This document shows positions 1-8,640 of a stretch of DNA of 64,000 nt, piece by piece. Numbering within the stretch: position 1 is the stretch's first letter; every line of letters starts with the position of its first letter. The position numbers were made by a program, and so were the translations under genes. Source of the DNA: Bacillota bacterium. GTDB taxonomy: Bacteria > Bacillota > Clostridia > Christensenellales > CAG-138. Below the pieces are notes generated by a model. It was not told where the DNA came from and made no database searches. It saw only the letters and a list, made by a program, of their open reading frames with translations. Where the stretch lies: contig JAEXEN010000034.1 in the NCBI GenBank assembly GCA_023400985.1, positions 14,657 to 78,656 of the forward strand, in the 5' to 3' direction.

Positions 1-81
1 CAGGGCAAAATTTACATGATCGTTAGCAAGCACGCCGGGAAACTGTTTCACAATGCCTTTAAGCTCAACAATTGGTTGCAT
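1..81 (-). CDS. ABC transporter ATP-binding protein, N-terminal fragment
   Basis: Only the first 27 codons lie in the window, and the gene runs off the left edge. The translation begins MQPIVELKGIVKQFPGVLAN, which is the usual opening of ATPases of the sugar or nucleoside importer type (E-L-x-x-I-x-K-x-F-P-G-V-x-A-N-D). The Walker A motif would follow just outside the window. The substrate cannot be told. The ATG is at 79-81 on the complement. Confidence 0.7.
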   Translation of the reverse strand, partial: MQPIVELKGIVKQFPGVLANDHVNFAL

Positions 82-351
82 ATTTTACCTCTGGAAGTGT
101 TGTCAGGTCATCAAGTCGTCTATATGTCATAACACATAATACTTCTTTCGTCTTTTTCTGTCAATATGATTTACACAAGATATGTATCTTTTGATTCGCT
201 TTTTCATTCCCCAGACTGTTTTTGCGCCTTTAATCAATGGCGAGATCAGGAACCTGTCGCAATTTGTTCACAAGGGGTTTCCAAAGATGGTGTATTTCTC
301 CTTCTGAAGATACGGTACAATAAGCTTATCAAAAGCAAGGAGGAACGAGCG

Positions 352-477
352 ATGTGCGAGAAGAAAGAAACAGAAGCTACTGAGCGCGAGATCGGCCTCG
401 AGCAGGACATCCTGTTTGAAGAAGCCGTTTGCTCCCATGAGTTTTCGGAGGGCTGCAAGGAACCTTCAGAAAGGTAA
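352..477 (+). CDS. Small acidic protein of unknown function, 41 residues
   Basis: A short reading frame starts with ATG at 352 behind a strong ribosome binding site (AAGGAGG at about 337-343, roughly 8 nt away) and ends just before an intrinsic terminator. A possible -10 (TACAAT) lies near 315. The product is charged and acidic, with cysteines near residues 2, 27 and 35. There is no signal peptide or membrane segment. I do not recognise a family. The ribosome binding site, upstream -10 and downstream terminator make it a plausible stand-alone small gene. An upstream in-frame extension to 166 has no ribosome binding site and is less likely. Confidence 0.5.
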   Translation: MCEKKETEATEREIGLEQDILFEEAVCSHEFSEGCKEPSER

Positions 478-522
478 AATATTCTTATTCGCGGGCGACG
501 CCCGCTTCGGCTTATAAAGTTG

Positions 523-568
523 AAAACCGTGCCGTTTGACGTTTCCATCGTCAAACGGCACGGTTTTT
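523..568. terminator. Intrinsic terminator, 19-bp stem
   Basis: AAAACCGTGCCGTTTGACG is followed by a 7-nt loop and its perfect complement, then T residues. The flanking A and T runs make it able to work in both directions. It closes the small gene at 352-477. Confidence 0.85.
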
Positions 569-670
569 ATGTGGGAAAGCCGGCCGATAAGAAACAAGGT
601 GCGCTTTCAGGCGCATTCTGTTAAAATGAGGTTGTAAGAATATGAGAGAGAGAAAAAAGAAAGGAAAACT

Positions 671-1453
671 ATGGACAGGCTCAGAACGAAAAAGGGATTC
701 ATCATCGATATGGACGGCGTGATCTATCACGGCAACCGTATCCTGCCCGGCGTCAAGGAGTTTGTGGATTGGCTGTACAGCGAAAACAAGAAATTTCTGT
801 TTTTGACAAACGCCAGCGGCAAATCGCCCAAAGAGCTGCAACTGAAGCTATACCGGATGGGGCTCGAGGTGGACGAAAGCCATTTCTACACGAGCGCGCT
901 TGCGACGGCGAAGTTTATAAGCCGCCAGTCCCCCGGGGCCAGCGCCTATGTGATAGGCGAACCGGGTCTTCACAACGCTTTGTATGATGCGGGCATCACC
1001 ATCAACGACGTGGACCCCGATTATGTGATCGTAGGCGAAACGGACAATTACAACTACAACGCCATCTGCCGCGCCATCCACCATGTATTGAATGGCTCGA
1101 AGCTCATCGGCACCAACACGGACCTAACGGGGCCGAGCGAGCATGGCATCATCCCCGCGTGCCGCGCGCTCGTCGCGCCCATCGAGGTGACGACGGGGAA
1201 GACCGCATATTTCGTGGGCAAGCCCAATCCCCTCATGATGCGCACGGGGCTTCGAATGCTCGACGTGCATTCCGAGGAAGCCTGCATGATCGGCGACCGC
1301 ATGGATACGGATATCATCGCGGGCATCGAAAGCGGCCTCGACCCCATCTTGGTGCTTTCGGGCGTGACCAAACCCGAGGACGTGGGGAATTACCCCTACC
1401 GCCCGCGCCTTATCCTAAACGGCGTCGGCGACATACCGACGCTGGAGGAGTAG
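671..1453 (+). CDS. HAD-IIA family sugar phosphatase (NagD-like)
   Basis: 260 residues, the normal length for NagD/AraL/p-nitrophenylphosphatase-like HAD-IIA hydrolases, which dephosphorylate small phosphorylated metabolites in the cytoplasm. HAD motif I is IDMDGVIYHG (nucleophile Asp13, acid/base Asp15), motif II is LTNASG, the KPNP motif with its lysine is near residue 187, and motif III is MIGDRMDTDI with the Mg-binding aspartates. The C2-type cap domain lies between motifs II and III. The start has AAAGGAAAACT just upstream. It is followed by a terminator hairpin at 1488 and appears monocistronic. Exact substrate is unknown. Confidence 0.9.
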   Translation: MDRLRTKKGFIIDMDGVIYHGNRILPGVKEFVDWLYSENKKFLFLTNASGKSPKELQLKLYRMGLEVDESHFYTSALATAKFISRQSPGASAYVIGEPGLHNALYDAGITINDVDPDYVIVGETDNYNYNAICRAIHHVLNGSKLIGTNTDLTGPSEHGIIPACRALVAPIEVTTGKTAYFVGKPNPLMMRTGLRMLDVHSEEACMIGDRMDTDIIAGIESGLDPILVLSGVTKPEDVGNYPYRPRLILNGVGDIPTLEE

Positions 1454-1487
1454 GGAGCGGTTATGCATCTGAATACGGTATGAAAAG

Positions 1488-1520
1488 GCAGGATCGACAT
1501 TCGCTCGATCCTGCTGCTTT
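1488..1520 (+). terminator. Intrinsic terminator after the HAD phosphatase
   Basis: A 10-bp perfect stem (GCAGGATCGA, loop, TCGATCCTGC) is followed by a T-rich stretch 35 nt after the phosphatase stop. Confidence 0.7.
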
Positions 1521-1763
1521 TGCCGTCGTAATCGTCCCGGTGCGCGGCAAGCGGGTTGTAACCCTTATCCCTCTTAAAACGGCCACTGCGTGGTGCTTGG
1601 GGAGCACGGGGCTCTTACGATGTAACGGTACCGTTGTAAGGCCGCCATTCCGGACGGCCGCGTTGACTATTCGTTCCTACGAATGGTTCGAAAAGGTGGG
1701 GAATGATTTTCTACCTGTCATTCTGAATGGAGCGAAGCGGAATGAAGAATCCCCTTCGGCTGT

Positions 1764-1792
1764 AAAAGGCGCCCGCTGTTTGGGCGCCTTTT
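1764..1792. terminator. Bidirectional terminator hairpin in a 410-bp non-coding gap
   Basis: AAAAGGCGCCC and GGGCGCCTTTT form an 11-bp stem with a 7-nt loop. It can end transcription of the minus-strand M42 peptidase genes that stop at 1871. The rest of the gap (1521-1763) has no convincing gene. It holds a GAATGGAGCGAAGCGGAATG-type stretch that looks like a dispersed intergenic repeat. Confidence 0.6.
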
Positions 1793-1870
1793 CGCGCAAG
1801 AATCGGGCTTAATAAATTTTAACCATAAAGTTCTTTTGCTTCCTTTCTTTCAAGAAAAGAAGCGTATCCC

Positions 1871-2872
1871 CTACGCCTGCGGCAGTACCTTCTGCTTAAG
1901 CGCCGCTTTCAAAAGCTTCACGGCGTTTTCCGTGTCGTCCATGCTGGCGACCTCGGCGGGGGAATGGATATAGCGGGTGCCGACGGAGATGCAGCCTGCG
2001 AGTACGCCGTCTTTGGAGCGCTGGATGGTGGAGGTGTCGGTACCGCCAGCGCGGAGAACTTCGTACTGGTAGGGAATTTTATTTTCCTCGGCGCATTTTT
2101 TCAGGAACTCGCGCACGCTGACGGGCACGATCACGGAGGAATCCATCACCTTGATGGTGGGGCCTTTGCCGGCCGTTACGCTCATCAGAGAGCACTTGGG
2201 GGTATCGCCGGTGCGGGTCACGTCGAGGGCGATGGCGAGATCGGGCTCGATGGCATAGGCGGCGGGGCCTGCGCCACGGCAGCCGACCTCTTCCTGCACG
2301 GTGAACACGGCGTACACATCGTGCGTGGTCTTCACGGTGTTAAAGGCCTCGGCGGCGATGGCGCAGCAAAGCCTGTCGTCGAGCGCGCCGCAGGCGATAA
2401 AACGGCCCATCTCAAAGAAGTGGGGCGCGTAGACGGCGACGTCGCCGATCTCCACCTTCGCCTCGGCTTCTTCTTTGGAGGCTGCGCCGATGTCGATGAA
2501 AAGCTCGGACATACCCGCTTCGCCTATGGCCTTTTTCTCGGTTTCGAAATAGGTGACGCCGCGCGTGCCGTTTTCAAACATCACCTCGCGGGCGATGCTG
2601 ACCGTGGGGCTCACGCCGCCCACGTTGGAGACGCGCAGGAAGCCCTTGTCGTCGATGTGGGTCACGATGAGGCCGATCTGGTCCATGTGGGTGGCAAGCA
2701 TGATCTTCCTGCCGGATGTTCCCTTTTTGTAGGCGATCAGGTTGCCCAGTGCGTCGTAATACACCTTGTCGGCATGGGGGGCGACGAAGGACTTGATGAC
2801 CTCGCCTGCCGCGCGTTCGCGTCCGGAAGGTCCGTAGGCTTCCACGATGGTTTTAATCATGTCCTTAAACAT
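1871..2872 (-). CDS. M42 family metallo-aminopeptidase (first of three tandem copies)
   Basis: About 333 residues, a cytoplasmic dinuclear-metal aminopeptidase of the glutamyl aminopeptidase/PepA (M42) type that trims peptides after uptake. Visible metal and catalytic motifs are ATHMDQIG, GALDDRLCC, VQEEVGCRGA, a DVTRTGDTP segment, GGTDTSTIQ and TRYIHSP near the C-terminus. The start at 2872 is chosen because AGGAGG sits 9 nt upstream; the reading frame could begin six codons earlier without such a site. The gene overlaps the stop of the next gene upstream by a few bases, so the three peptidases are probably translated as a coupled operon. Exact peptide specificity is not readable. Confidence 0.92.
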   Translation of the reverse strand: MFKDMIKTIVEAYGPSGRERAAGEVIKSFVAPHADKVYYDALGNLIAYKKGTSGRKIMLATHMDQIGLIVTHIDDKGFLRVSNVGGVSPTVSIAREVMFENGTRGVTYFETEKKAIGEAGMSELFIDIGAASKEEAEAKVEIGDVAVYAPHFFEMGRFIACGALDDRLCCAIAAEAFNTVKTTHDVYAVFTVQEEVGCRGAGPAAYAIEPDLAIALDVTRTGDTPKCSLMSVTAGKGPTIKVMDSSVIVPVSVREFLKKCAEENKIPYQYEVLRAGGTDTSTIQRSKDGVLAGCISVGTRYIHSPAEVASMDDTENAVKLLKAALKQKVLPQA

Positions 2873-3893
2873 TTTTAAGAACCTCCTCAAACGTTCTGTT
2901 TTTCAAAAAGCTGTGCGCAAGTTTATAGGCGTTTTCAAAGTCGCTCACGGAGGCGACGCTCGCGGGGGAGTGGATGTAGCGGCAGGCAACGGATATGCCG
3001 CCGCAGACGACGCCCGAAAGGGACCTGTGGATCGCGCCCGCATCGGTGCCGCCGCGCGTGCCCTTGCGGAGCTGGAAGGGGATGTTTTCCTTTTTGGCGG
3101 TGGCGCGCAGCGCCTTGAACATGCGCGGGAGCACCATGGTGCCGCCGTCCATCACGGAGATGGCGGGGCCCGCGCCCACCATGGTCACGTACTCGTGGCC
3201 CTCGGTCTTAGGCATGTCGTTGGCGGTGGTGCCCTCGAGGATGAGAGCAAGCTCGGGCTCGGCGTTGTAGGCCGCGACGTGCGCGCCGCGAAGGCCGACC
3301 TCCTCCTGCACGGTAAAGACCGCGGTGAAATCGCAGTCGTAATCGTTTTTTAAGAGTTCGATCAGAATGGCGCAGCCGCAGCGGTCGTCAAGCGCTTTGG
3401 ATTTCACGAGCCCGTCGCCGAAGAGGGAAAAGTTGGATGGGAAGCTCACGTAATCGCCGAGCTTTACGTATTTTTCCGCGTCCGCCTTGTCCTTTGCGCC
3501 GATGTCGATATATAGATCCTTGTGCTTGAGGGCGGCCTTAAATTCTTCGGGCGTCTGGAGGTGGATGGCCTTCGAGCCGATCACGCCCGGGATGGCGTCG
3601 GTACCTATGAGCACGCGCTTGCTTACCACCACGCGCGCGTCGAGACCGGTCTGCGCATAGGCGAGGAGGCCGTCGTCGCGGATGCCGCGCACCATCATGC
3701 CGACCTCGTCCATATGGGCGCAGGCCATGACGCGCCTGCCCTTGCCGGGCTTATGCACGTAAAGGTTGCCCATGGCGTCGGTGCGGATATCGCTCGCATA
3801 GGGTTTTACGGCCGCTTTGATATAGGCGCGGACGCGGCCCTCGTCGCCGCTCACGCCGCTCAGGTTGCAGAGCTTTTCTAGTCTTTGAAGCAT
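2865..3893 (-). CDS. M42 family metallo-aminopeptidase (second tandem copy)
   Basis: About 342 residues. Metal-site motifs are CAHMDEVGMM, KALDDRCGC, VQEEVGLRGA, GTRGGTDAGAIH and CRYIHSPAS. The ATG at 3893 has GGGAGG 7 nt upstream. It shares the fold and motif spacing of the first copy but only moderate sequence identity, so the copies have diverged and probably prefer different substrates. It overlaps both neighbours by 8-16 bases in a tightly packed operon. Confidence 0.92.
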   Translation of the reverse strand: MLQRLEKLCNLSGVSGDEGRVRAYIKAAVKPYASDIRTDAMGNLYVHKPGKGRRVMACAHMDEVGMMVRGIRDDGLLAYAQTGLDARVVVSKRVLIGTDAIPGVIGSKAIHLQTPEEFKAALKHKDLYIDIGAKDKADAEKYVKLGDYVSFPSNFSLFGDGLVKSKALDDRCGCAILIELLKNDYDCDFTAVFTVQEEVGLRGAHVAAYNAEPELALILEGTTANDMPKTEGHEYVTMVGAGPAISVMDGGTMVLPRMFKALRATAKKENIPFQLRKGTRGGTDAGAIHRSLSGVVCGGISVACRYIHSPASVASVSDFENAYKLAHSFLKNRTFEEVLKNV

Positions 3894-4924
3894 AGCGTTT
3901 CCTCCCAATCCTCACCGATGCCCATCAAAAATTCGACGAGCAGTTTGGAGCAGTTGCGAAGGGTATCGAGGCTCAAGGTCTCCACGGTCGTGTGCATATA
4001 GCGCACGGGTACGCTCAAAAGCCCCGTGGGGATACCGCCGCGTTCGACCTGCATCTCCCACGCGTCGGTGCCGGTATGGCCCATACATATATCGACTTCC
4101 CAATCTATACCGCACTCGGTCGCGGCGTCGGTCAGACGCTTATAGATATTGGGATGTATGTTGGAGCCTTTCGCGATGGCGATCTTATCCATTTCGCAGA
4201 CGTTCATGGGCTCAACGCCCGGGGTGGGCGCGTGGGTCACGTCCATGGCGACGCCGATGTTGGGGTTTATTTTGAAAGTGCCTGTTTTGGAGCCGAAGCT
4301 GCCGCGCTCCTCCTGCACCGAGGCGCAAAACACCGCCGTGCAGTTGAGCTTGCGGTTTTTTAACATGTCGAGCGCCTCGATCATGGTCACGACAAGCGCG
4401 CGGTCGTCGAAGGTCTTGCCGGCGGCGCGGTCGTTTTTAAGCTTTATAGGGGGTTGGGGCGCGAATGTCACGGCGTTGCCCACGTTCACAAGCTCGCAGA
4501 CTTTTTCATAGGACATCCCGAGGTCGCAGGCAAGGTCTTCCATTTTATAAGCGGCCTCGCGGTCTTTGGCATTCAGGAGATGCGGGGGGATAGCTCCGAC
4601 GATGCCTTTTACGGGTTCTTTGCCGTACACAATTACCTCGGAGCCGGGCAGCACGCGCGGATCCACGCCGGCGACGGATTGAAGCCTAAGCATGCCGTTT
4701 TCCTCGATGTTGGTCACGACCATACCGATCTCGTCCATATGCGCCATGATGAGCACAACGGGCTTTCCTTCGCCGACGGTGGCGAACACGTTGCCGAGTC
4801 TGTCGCGCTTAACGTTTTTCGTATAGGCGCTAAAATATCGGCTCACAACGTCCGCAACGCCGCGCTCGCTGCCCGTTACGCCCGCCGCGGCCGTAAGGGA
4901 GGACAGCGCTTCAAACATATCCAT
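3878..4924 (-). CDS. M42 family metallo-aminopeptidase (third tandem copy, operon leader)
   Basis: 348 residues. Motifs are MAHMDEIGMV, KTFDDRALVV, VQEERGSFGS, MDVTHAPTP, MGHTGTDAWE and VRYMHTTVE. It is the first gene of the three-peptidase operon. AAGGAG lies 9 nt before the ATG, and a minus-strand -10 like sequence (TATAAT) lies at 4984-4989, though no good -35 is visible. The 260-bp gap up to 5185 contains no other gene. As the most diverged of the three (HTT in place of IHS in the C-terminal motif), it may differ in substrate. Confidence 0.92.
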   Translation of the reverse strand: MDMFEALSSLTAAAGVTGSERGVADVVSRYFSAYTKNVKRDRLGNVFATVGEGKPVVLIMAHMDEIGMVVTNIEENGMLRLQSVAGVDPRVLPGSEVIVYGKEPVKGIVGAIPPHLLNAKDREAAYKMEDLACDLGMSYEKVCELVNVGNAVTFAPQPPIKLKNDRAAGKTFDDRALVVTMIEALDMLKNRKLNCTAVFCASVQEERGSFGSKTGTFKINPNIGVAMDVTHAPTPGVEPMNVCEMDKIAIAKGSNIHPNIYKRLTDAATECGIDWEVDICMGHTGTDAWEMQVERGGIPTGLLSVPVRYMHTTVETLSLDTLRNCSKLLVEFLMGIGEDWEETLCFKD

Positions 4925-5185
4925 ATGCGTTTTCTCCTTGCTTTGAATGTTTCAACTTGGATTAGAGAGCACATAACGTTAGTATTATATCATTTCCCGA
5001 GGCGTTGCGGGAGGGCTGGGCAGAAATATATCCGAGGAGGCTTCGACATGGATTTTACGAAGTTTTGACAAAGTTTTTACCAAGCCTTGCGCGCGCGGAG
5101 AATTTAGTGTATAGATTAATAGGGATATTTTCGCGTAAGCGTATTGCGATATCCGACAGGTTAAACAAGAAACGAGGTATAGTTC

Positions 5186-6253
5186 ATGCTGTTTTCCGAA
5201 GGCGTCGTGCCGCTCGGGGAGTTTCTCGCGGAGATAGGGCGCAATCCGGCGCTGCTTCTCACGGTGCTTTTGACGCTTGGCGTCATTATGGTAAACGGCT
5301 GGACGGACGCTCCGAACGCCATCGCGACCTGCGTATCCACCCGCTCTATGTCGCCGCGCGCGGCCATTGCCATGGCGGCGGTATTGAACTTCCTCGGCGT
5401 GCTCTTGATGACCTTCGTCAATAAGACCGTCGCCATGACCATCTACAACATGGTCAACTTCAACGGCAACGCCACGGACGCGAACGTCGCGCTTTGTGCG
5501 GCCATGTTCGCCATCGTCACATGGGCGACTGCCGCATGGAAGTTCGGCATTCCCACAAGCGAGAGCCACGCGCTTATCGCCGGCCTGTCGGGCGCGGCGA
5601 TCGCGCTGCAGGGAGGCATATCGGGCATCAACGGCTCGGAATGGGTCAAGGTTGTTTACGGCCTGCTGCTCTCTACGTTCCTAGGCTTTGTCATGGGTTT
5701 TTTGACCACGAGGCTTACGGAATTCATCTTCCGCCGCGTGGACAGACGCAAGACGGAGGGATTTTTCAAGGGCGCGCAAATATTCGGCGCGGGAGCCATG
5801 GCGTTCATGCACGGCGCGCAGGACGGGCAAAAATTCATCGGCGTATTCCTTTTGGGCACGTTTCTCGCCACCGGCAACGCAGGTATGACCGATTTCCAAA
5901 TCCCCATATGGCTCATGGTGATCTGCTCGCTCGTTATGGCGCTCGGCACCTCCATAGGGGGATATCGCATCATCAAGTCCGTGGGTATGGATATGGTGAA
6001 GCTTTCCAAATATCAGGGGTTTTCGGCCGATGCGGCCGCGGCGGGCTGCCTTCTTCTAAGTTCCCTTACGGGCATACCCGTAAGCACTACGCACACCAAA
6101 ACCACCGCTATCATGGGCGTGGGCGCGTCCAAGCGGCTTTCCTCGGTAAACTGGGGTGTAGTGAAAGAAATGGTGCTTGCGTGGGTATTGACCTTCCCGG
6201 GCTGCGCTTTGATCGCATATTTGATGGTCAAGCTGTTCCTCGCTATTTTCTAA
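5186..6253 (+). CDS. pit: Inorganic phosphate transporter, PiT family
   Basis: 355 residues with about ten hydrophobic segments in the membrane. It carries the two PiT signature repeats: N-terminal GWTDAPNAIATCVSTRSMSP, and a C-terminal counterpart around SVGMDMVKLSKYQGFSADAA followed by GIPVSTTHTKTTAI. PiT proteins import phosphate or metal-phosphate with H+ or Na+. The gene is 42 bp upstream of a DUF47/PhoU-like protein, the standard pairing for Pit systems. A fair ribosome binding site (AACGAGGT) precedes the ATG. Confidence 0.93.
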   Translation: MLFSEGVVPLGEFLAEIGRNPALLLTVLLTLGVIMVNGWTDAPNAIATCVSTRSMSPRAAIAMAAVLNFLGVLLMTFVNKTVAMTIYNMVNFNGNATDANVALCAAMFAIVTWATAAWKFGIPTSESHALIAGLSGAAIALQGGISGINGSEWVKVVYGLLLSTFLGFVMGFLTTRLTEFIFRRVDRRKTEGFFKGAQIFGAGAMAFMHGAQDGQKFIGVFLLGTFLATGNAGMTDFQIPIWLMVICSLVMALGTSIGGYRIIKSVGMDMVKLSKYQGFSADAAAAGCLLLSSLTGIPVSTTHTKTTAIMGVGASKRLSSVNWGVVKEMVLAWVLTFPGCALIAYLMVKLFLAIF

Positions 6254-6295
6254 ACGCGGGGAACGGCTTTCATTTTGTTAGGAGGAATTTTCTTT

Positions 6296-6913
6296 ATGGC
6301 GAAAAAGGTGGATTACTTTGCGGAGATCGAGAATCTGATGCACTTTGCATGCGACGCCTCCGCGTATTTGAACGAAACGCTCGGGGATTTCGACCCCGAT
6401 AAGCTTCACGAGCGGCTCGAGGCCATGCACGGAATCGAGCACAACGCGGACATGCAAAAGCACGACCTCATGGCAAAGCTCGTAGCCGAGTTCATTACCC
6501 CCATCGAGCGCGAGGACATACTCCTTATGCTCCAAAAGATCGACGATATCACGGACTCCATCGAGGAGGTCTTAAGAAAGGCGTACATGTTCAACATCGC
6601 CTCCGTGCGGCCCGACGCCGTGGAGTTTGCGCTCGTCATCGACCAATGCTGCGAGGCGACGCGCCTTTCGCTTACGGAATTCCACGATTTCCGCAAGTCC
6701 AGACTCATCCGCGATTACATCATCAAGGTGAACGAGCTTGAAGAAGCGGGCGACAGGCTGCACCGCGATTCCATCCACCGCCTTTACCTCAATGAGCAAA
6801 ACCCCATCGCCGTGCTCGCGTGGACGGAAATGTACGAATGTTTGGAGCGTTGCTGCGACGCGTGCGAGGACGTGAGCGAAGTGATCGAGACCGTCATGAT
6901 GAAAAACTCCTGA
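6296..6913 (+). CDS. DUF47 / PhoU-like regulator of the Pit phosphate transporter
   Basis: 205 residues, predicted all-helical with no membrane segments. It has the DUF47 (TIGR00153) pattern: MHGIEHNADMQKHDLM near the N-terminus, TPIEREDILLMLQKIDDITD in the middle, and CLERCCDACEDVSEVIETVM at the end. These proteins resemble PhoU and are nearly always encoded next to pit, where they are thought to control the transporter. The ATG at 6296 is chosen for the AGGAGG 9-10 nt upstream. Confidence 0.92.
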   Translation: MAKKVDYFAEIENLMHFACDASAYLNETLGDFDPDKLHERLEAMHGIEHNADMQKHDLMAKLVAEFITPIEREDILLMLQKIDDITDSIEEVLRKAYMFNIASVRPDAVEFALVIDQCCEATRLSLTEFHDFRKSRLIRDYIIKVNELEEAGDRLHRDSIHRLYLNEQNPIAVLAWTEMYECLERCCDACEDVSEVIETVMMKNS

Positions 6914-6994
6914 CGGGGTCGCGAAAATGTCGTTCCGCCATTTCCGCGAAGGGGAACGGGAGCTTTGCACATCCGCCTGTCGCGCTGGGCGCTC

Positions 6995-7272
6995 CCACCC
7001 TTCGGGTACTACTGATGTCGCCTTCGGCGACGTATTAAGGTTGCGGGCGGCGGATGTGATAGGAATGAAAGGTTGCGCCTTTCATCCGTTTCGGCGCGCG
7101 AGGCCGCAGGCCTCGGCCCGTAGGGTTCCGGCTTTGCCGGACGTGCGCAGGTCGCCGAAGCCGGAATAAGTCAAGGGGCGTGGTCCCTTGATAATCCCCG
7201 GAATTCGGGGGCTTGGCCCCCGGACCCCCGCGGAGCGGTCTTGACCGTTCCGCAAAGGTGCGCATACATGCG
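6995..7272. repeat. Mosaic hairpin repeat family 1, copy A
   Basis: A 280-bp non-coding element made of successive small hairpins: ACCCTTCGGGT, GTCGCCTTCGGCGAC, GAAAGG/CCTTTC, CGAGGCCGCAGGCCTCG, CCGGCTTTGCCGG, a CAAGGGG/CCCTTG stem, GGGGGCTTGGCCCCC and GAGCGGTCTTGACCGTTC. The same modules in the same order, in opposite orientation, recur at 17094-17305 and 58976-59215. It has no coding capacity that I trust. The stretch 7273-7444 holds only the aldolase promoter region, with TACAAT near 7408. Confidence 0.8.
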
Positions 7273-7444
7273 AGAAGACGTTGTGCCTGTAAGGGCGGAT
7301 ACTATCCGCCCGCGTGTTTTCCAAAAGGATCGAATTACCTATGAGCGGGATGATCTTATCTCGCTTTTTTCATGCAACGTCCCGCTCCCAACCGCCTTCA
7401 TTTATGGTACAATATCTTCATCCACTGCTTACAAAGGAGATACT

Positions 7445-8110
7445 ATGGCTAACGTAAACGCACTCGGCATCCTTTTTGATACGGGCATACTTGCCATCTG
7501 CCGCGCTATCCCGGACGACAGGCTTTTTCTCTGTGCCGACGCGCTTGTGGAGGCGGGCGTCAAATTTATGGAGGTCACGTTTGATTCTGCGGGCAGCCCG
7601 GAAAAGACCGAACGGGCGCTTTCCTCTCTTTCGCGCCGCTACGAAAAAGAGCTTGTCATCGGCGCGGGCACGGTGCTTACTTTAGAGCAGCTTTCCCGCG
7701 CGCAAAATGCGGGCGCGCGCTACATCGTGTCGCCCAACTGCGATTTGGAGATCATCGCTGCTACTAAGGAAGCGGGGCTTATAAGCGTTCCCGGAGCGCT
7801 CACGCCCACCGAGATCGTTCTTGCATATAAGAGCGGCGCGGACCTCATAAAACTGTTTCCCGCAGGGCTTGCGGGGGCCGAATACTTCCGCGCTGTGAAA
7901 GAGCCTTATAAGCATATCCCGCTCGCGGCGGTGGGCAATATTACGGAAGAAAATCTCGTGCCGCTTTATAGGGCGGGTGCGCTGGTGTTTGGCGTAAGCT
8001 CGGGCATCTTCGAAAGGGACGCCGTGGAGGCGGGGGATTCTTCGCGCATCCTAAACCGCGCGAAGCGCTATTTGGAGATCTTCAAAGCGGTGAAAGAGGA
8101 AGTTGAGTGA
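7445..8110 (+). CDS. eda: KDPG/KHG aldolase (2-dehydro-3-deoxy-phosphogluconate aldolase)
   Basis: 221 residues, a class I TIM-barrel aldolase that cleaves 2-keto-3-deoxy-6-phosphogluconate to pyruvate and glyceraldehyde 3-phosphate, and 4-hydroxy-2-oxoglutarate to pyruvate and glyoxylate. The catalytic glutamate motif (MEVTFDS), GAGTVL, YIVSPN and the Schiff-base lysine in LIKLFPAG are present. The ATG at 7445 follows AAAGGAG. An upstream in-frame start at 7241 would lie inside the repeat and is rejected. It shares its last bases with the thpR start (GTGA), so the two are translationally coupled. No other Entner-Doudoroff genes are nearby. Confidence 0.93.
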   Translation: MANVNALGILFDTGILAICRAIPDDRLFLCADALVEAGVKFMEVTFDSAGSPEKTERALSSLSRRYEKELVIGAGTVLTLEQLSRAQNAGARYIVSPNCDLEIIAATKEAGLISVPGALTPTEIVLAYKSGADLIKLFPAGLAGAEYFRAVKEPYKHIPLAAVGNITEENLVPLYRAGALVFGVSSGIFERDAVEAGDSSRILNRAKRYLEIFKAVKEEVE

Positions 8111-8640
8111 GGCTGTTCATCGGCATCGAACTCCCCAAATCGTTCAAGGCGGAGCTTTTGCGCGTGGAAAACGAGCTGAAGGCGACGGGAGCGACCGGCC
8201 GCTTTGTGCCGGAGGAGAATTTCCATATCACGCTCAATTTTTTGGGCGAGCAAAACGACGCCTACGGCATCACAAACGCCATGAAAAGCGCCGTGCGCGG
8301 CATACGCCCGTTCGCGCTGCACCTCTTAAAATACGGCTGCTTTTCCCGCGCCGACGGGCATATCGCCTATGTGGGGCTTGGGGGCGGGCTCGACGAGCTC
8401 GGTGTGCTGCACGAATCGCTCATAAGCGCGCTGCTCGACGGAGGCTTTTCCTGTGAGCGCAAGCGTTTCACGCCGCATATCACCCTTGGCCGTGCGGTGA
8501 AATATCCGCCGGGCTCGGAGGAAAAGCTCGAGGCGATCTCCCCGAACGCCGTACTCACGGTATCGGGCATGGCGCTTTTTGAAAGCGTGCGCCGCGAAAA
8601 CGGCATGTACTATTCCGTGCTGCACAGGGAGAAATTTTAA
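8107..8640 (+). CDS. thpR: RNA 2',3'-cyclic phosphodiesterase (2H phosphoesterase)
   Basis: 177 residues with two HxTx motifs, FHITLNFLG and PHITLGRAV, which define the 2H phosphoesterase superfamily, plus the usual MRLFIGIELP opening. It starts with GTG at 8107 overlapping the aldolase stop by four bases, and its TAA overlaps the addB start as TAATG. The cytosolic enzyme opens 2',3'-cyclic phosphates of RNA in vitro; its physiological role is not settled. Confidence 0.92.
   Translation: MRLFIGIELPKSFKAELLRVENELKATGATGRFVPEENFHITLNFLGEQNDAYGITNAMKSAVRGIRPFALHLLKYGCFSRADGHIAYVGLGGGLDELGVLHESLISALLDGGFSCERKRFTPHITLGRAVKYPPGSEEKLEAISPNAVLTVSGMALFESVRRENGMYYSVLHREKF

Noticed and set aside
1964..2878. 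Long plus-strand reading frame opposite the first M42 peptidase
   Set aside because: It is the antisense shadow of a GC-rich gene with full M42 motifs. Its translation is Gly/Ala/His-rich and has no ribosome binding site.
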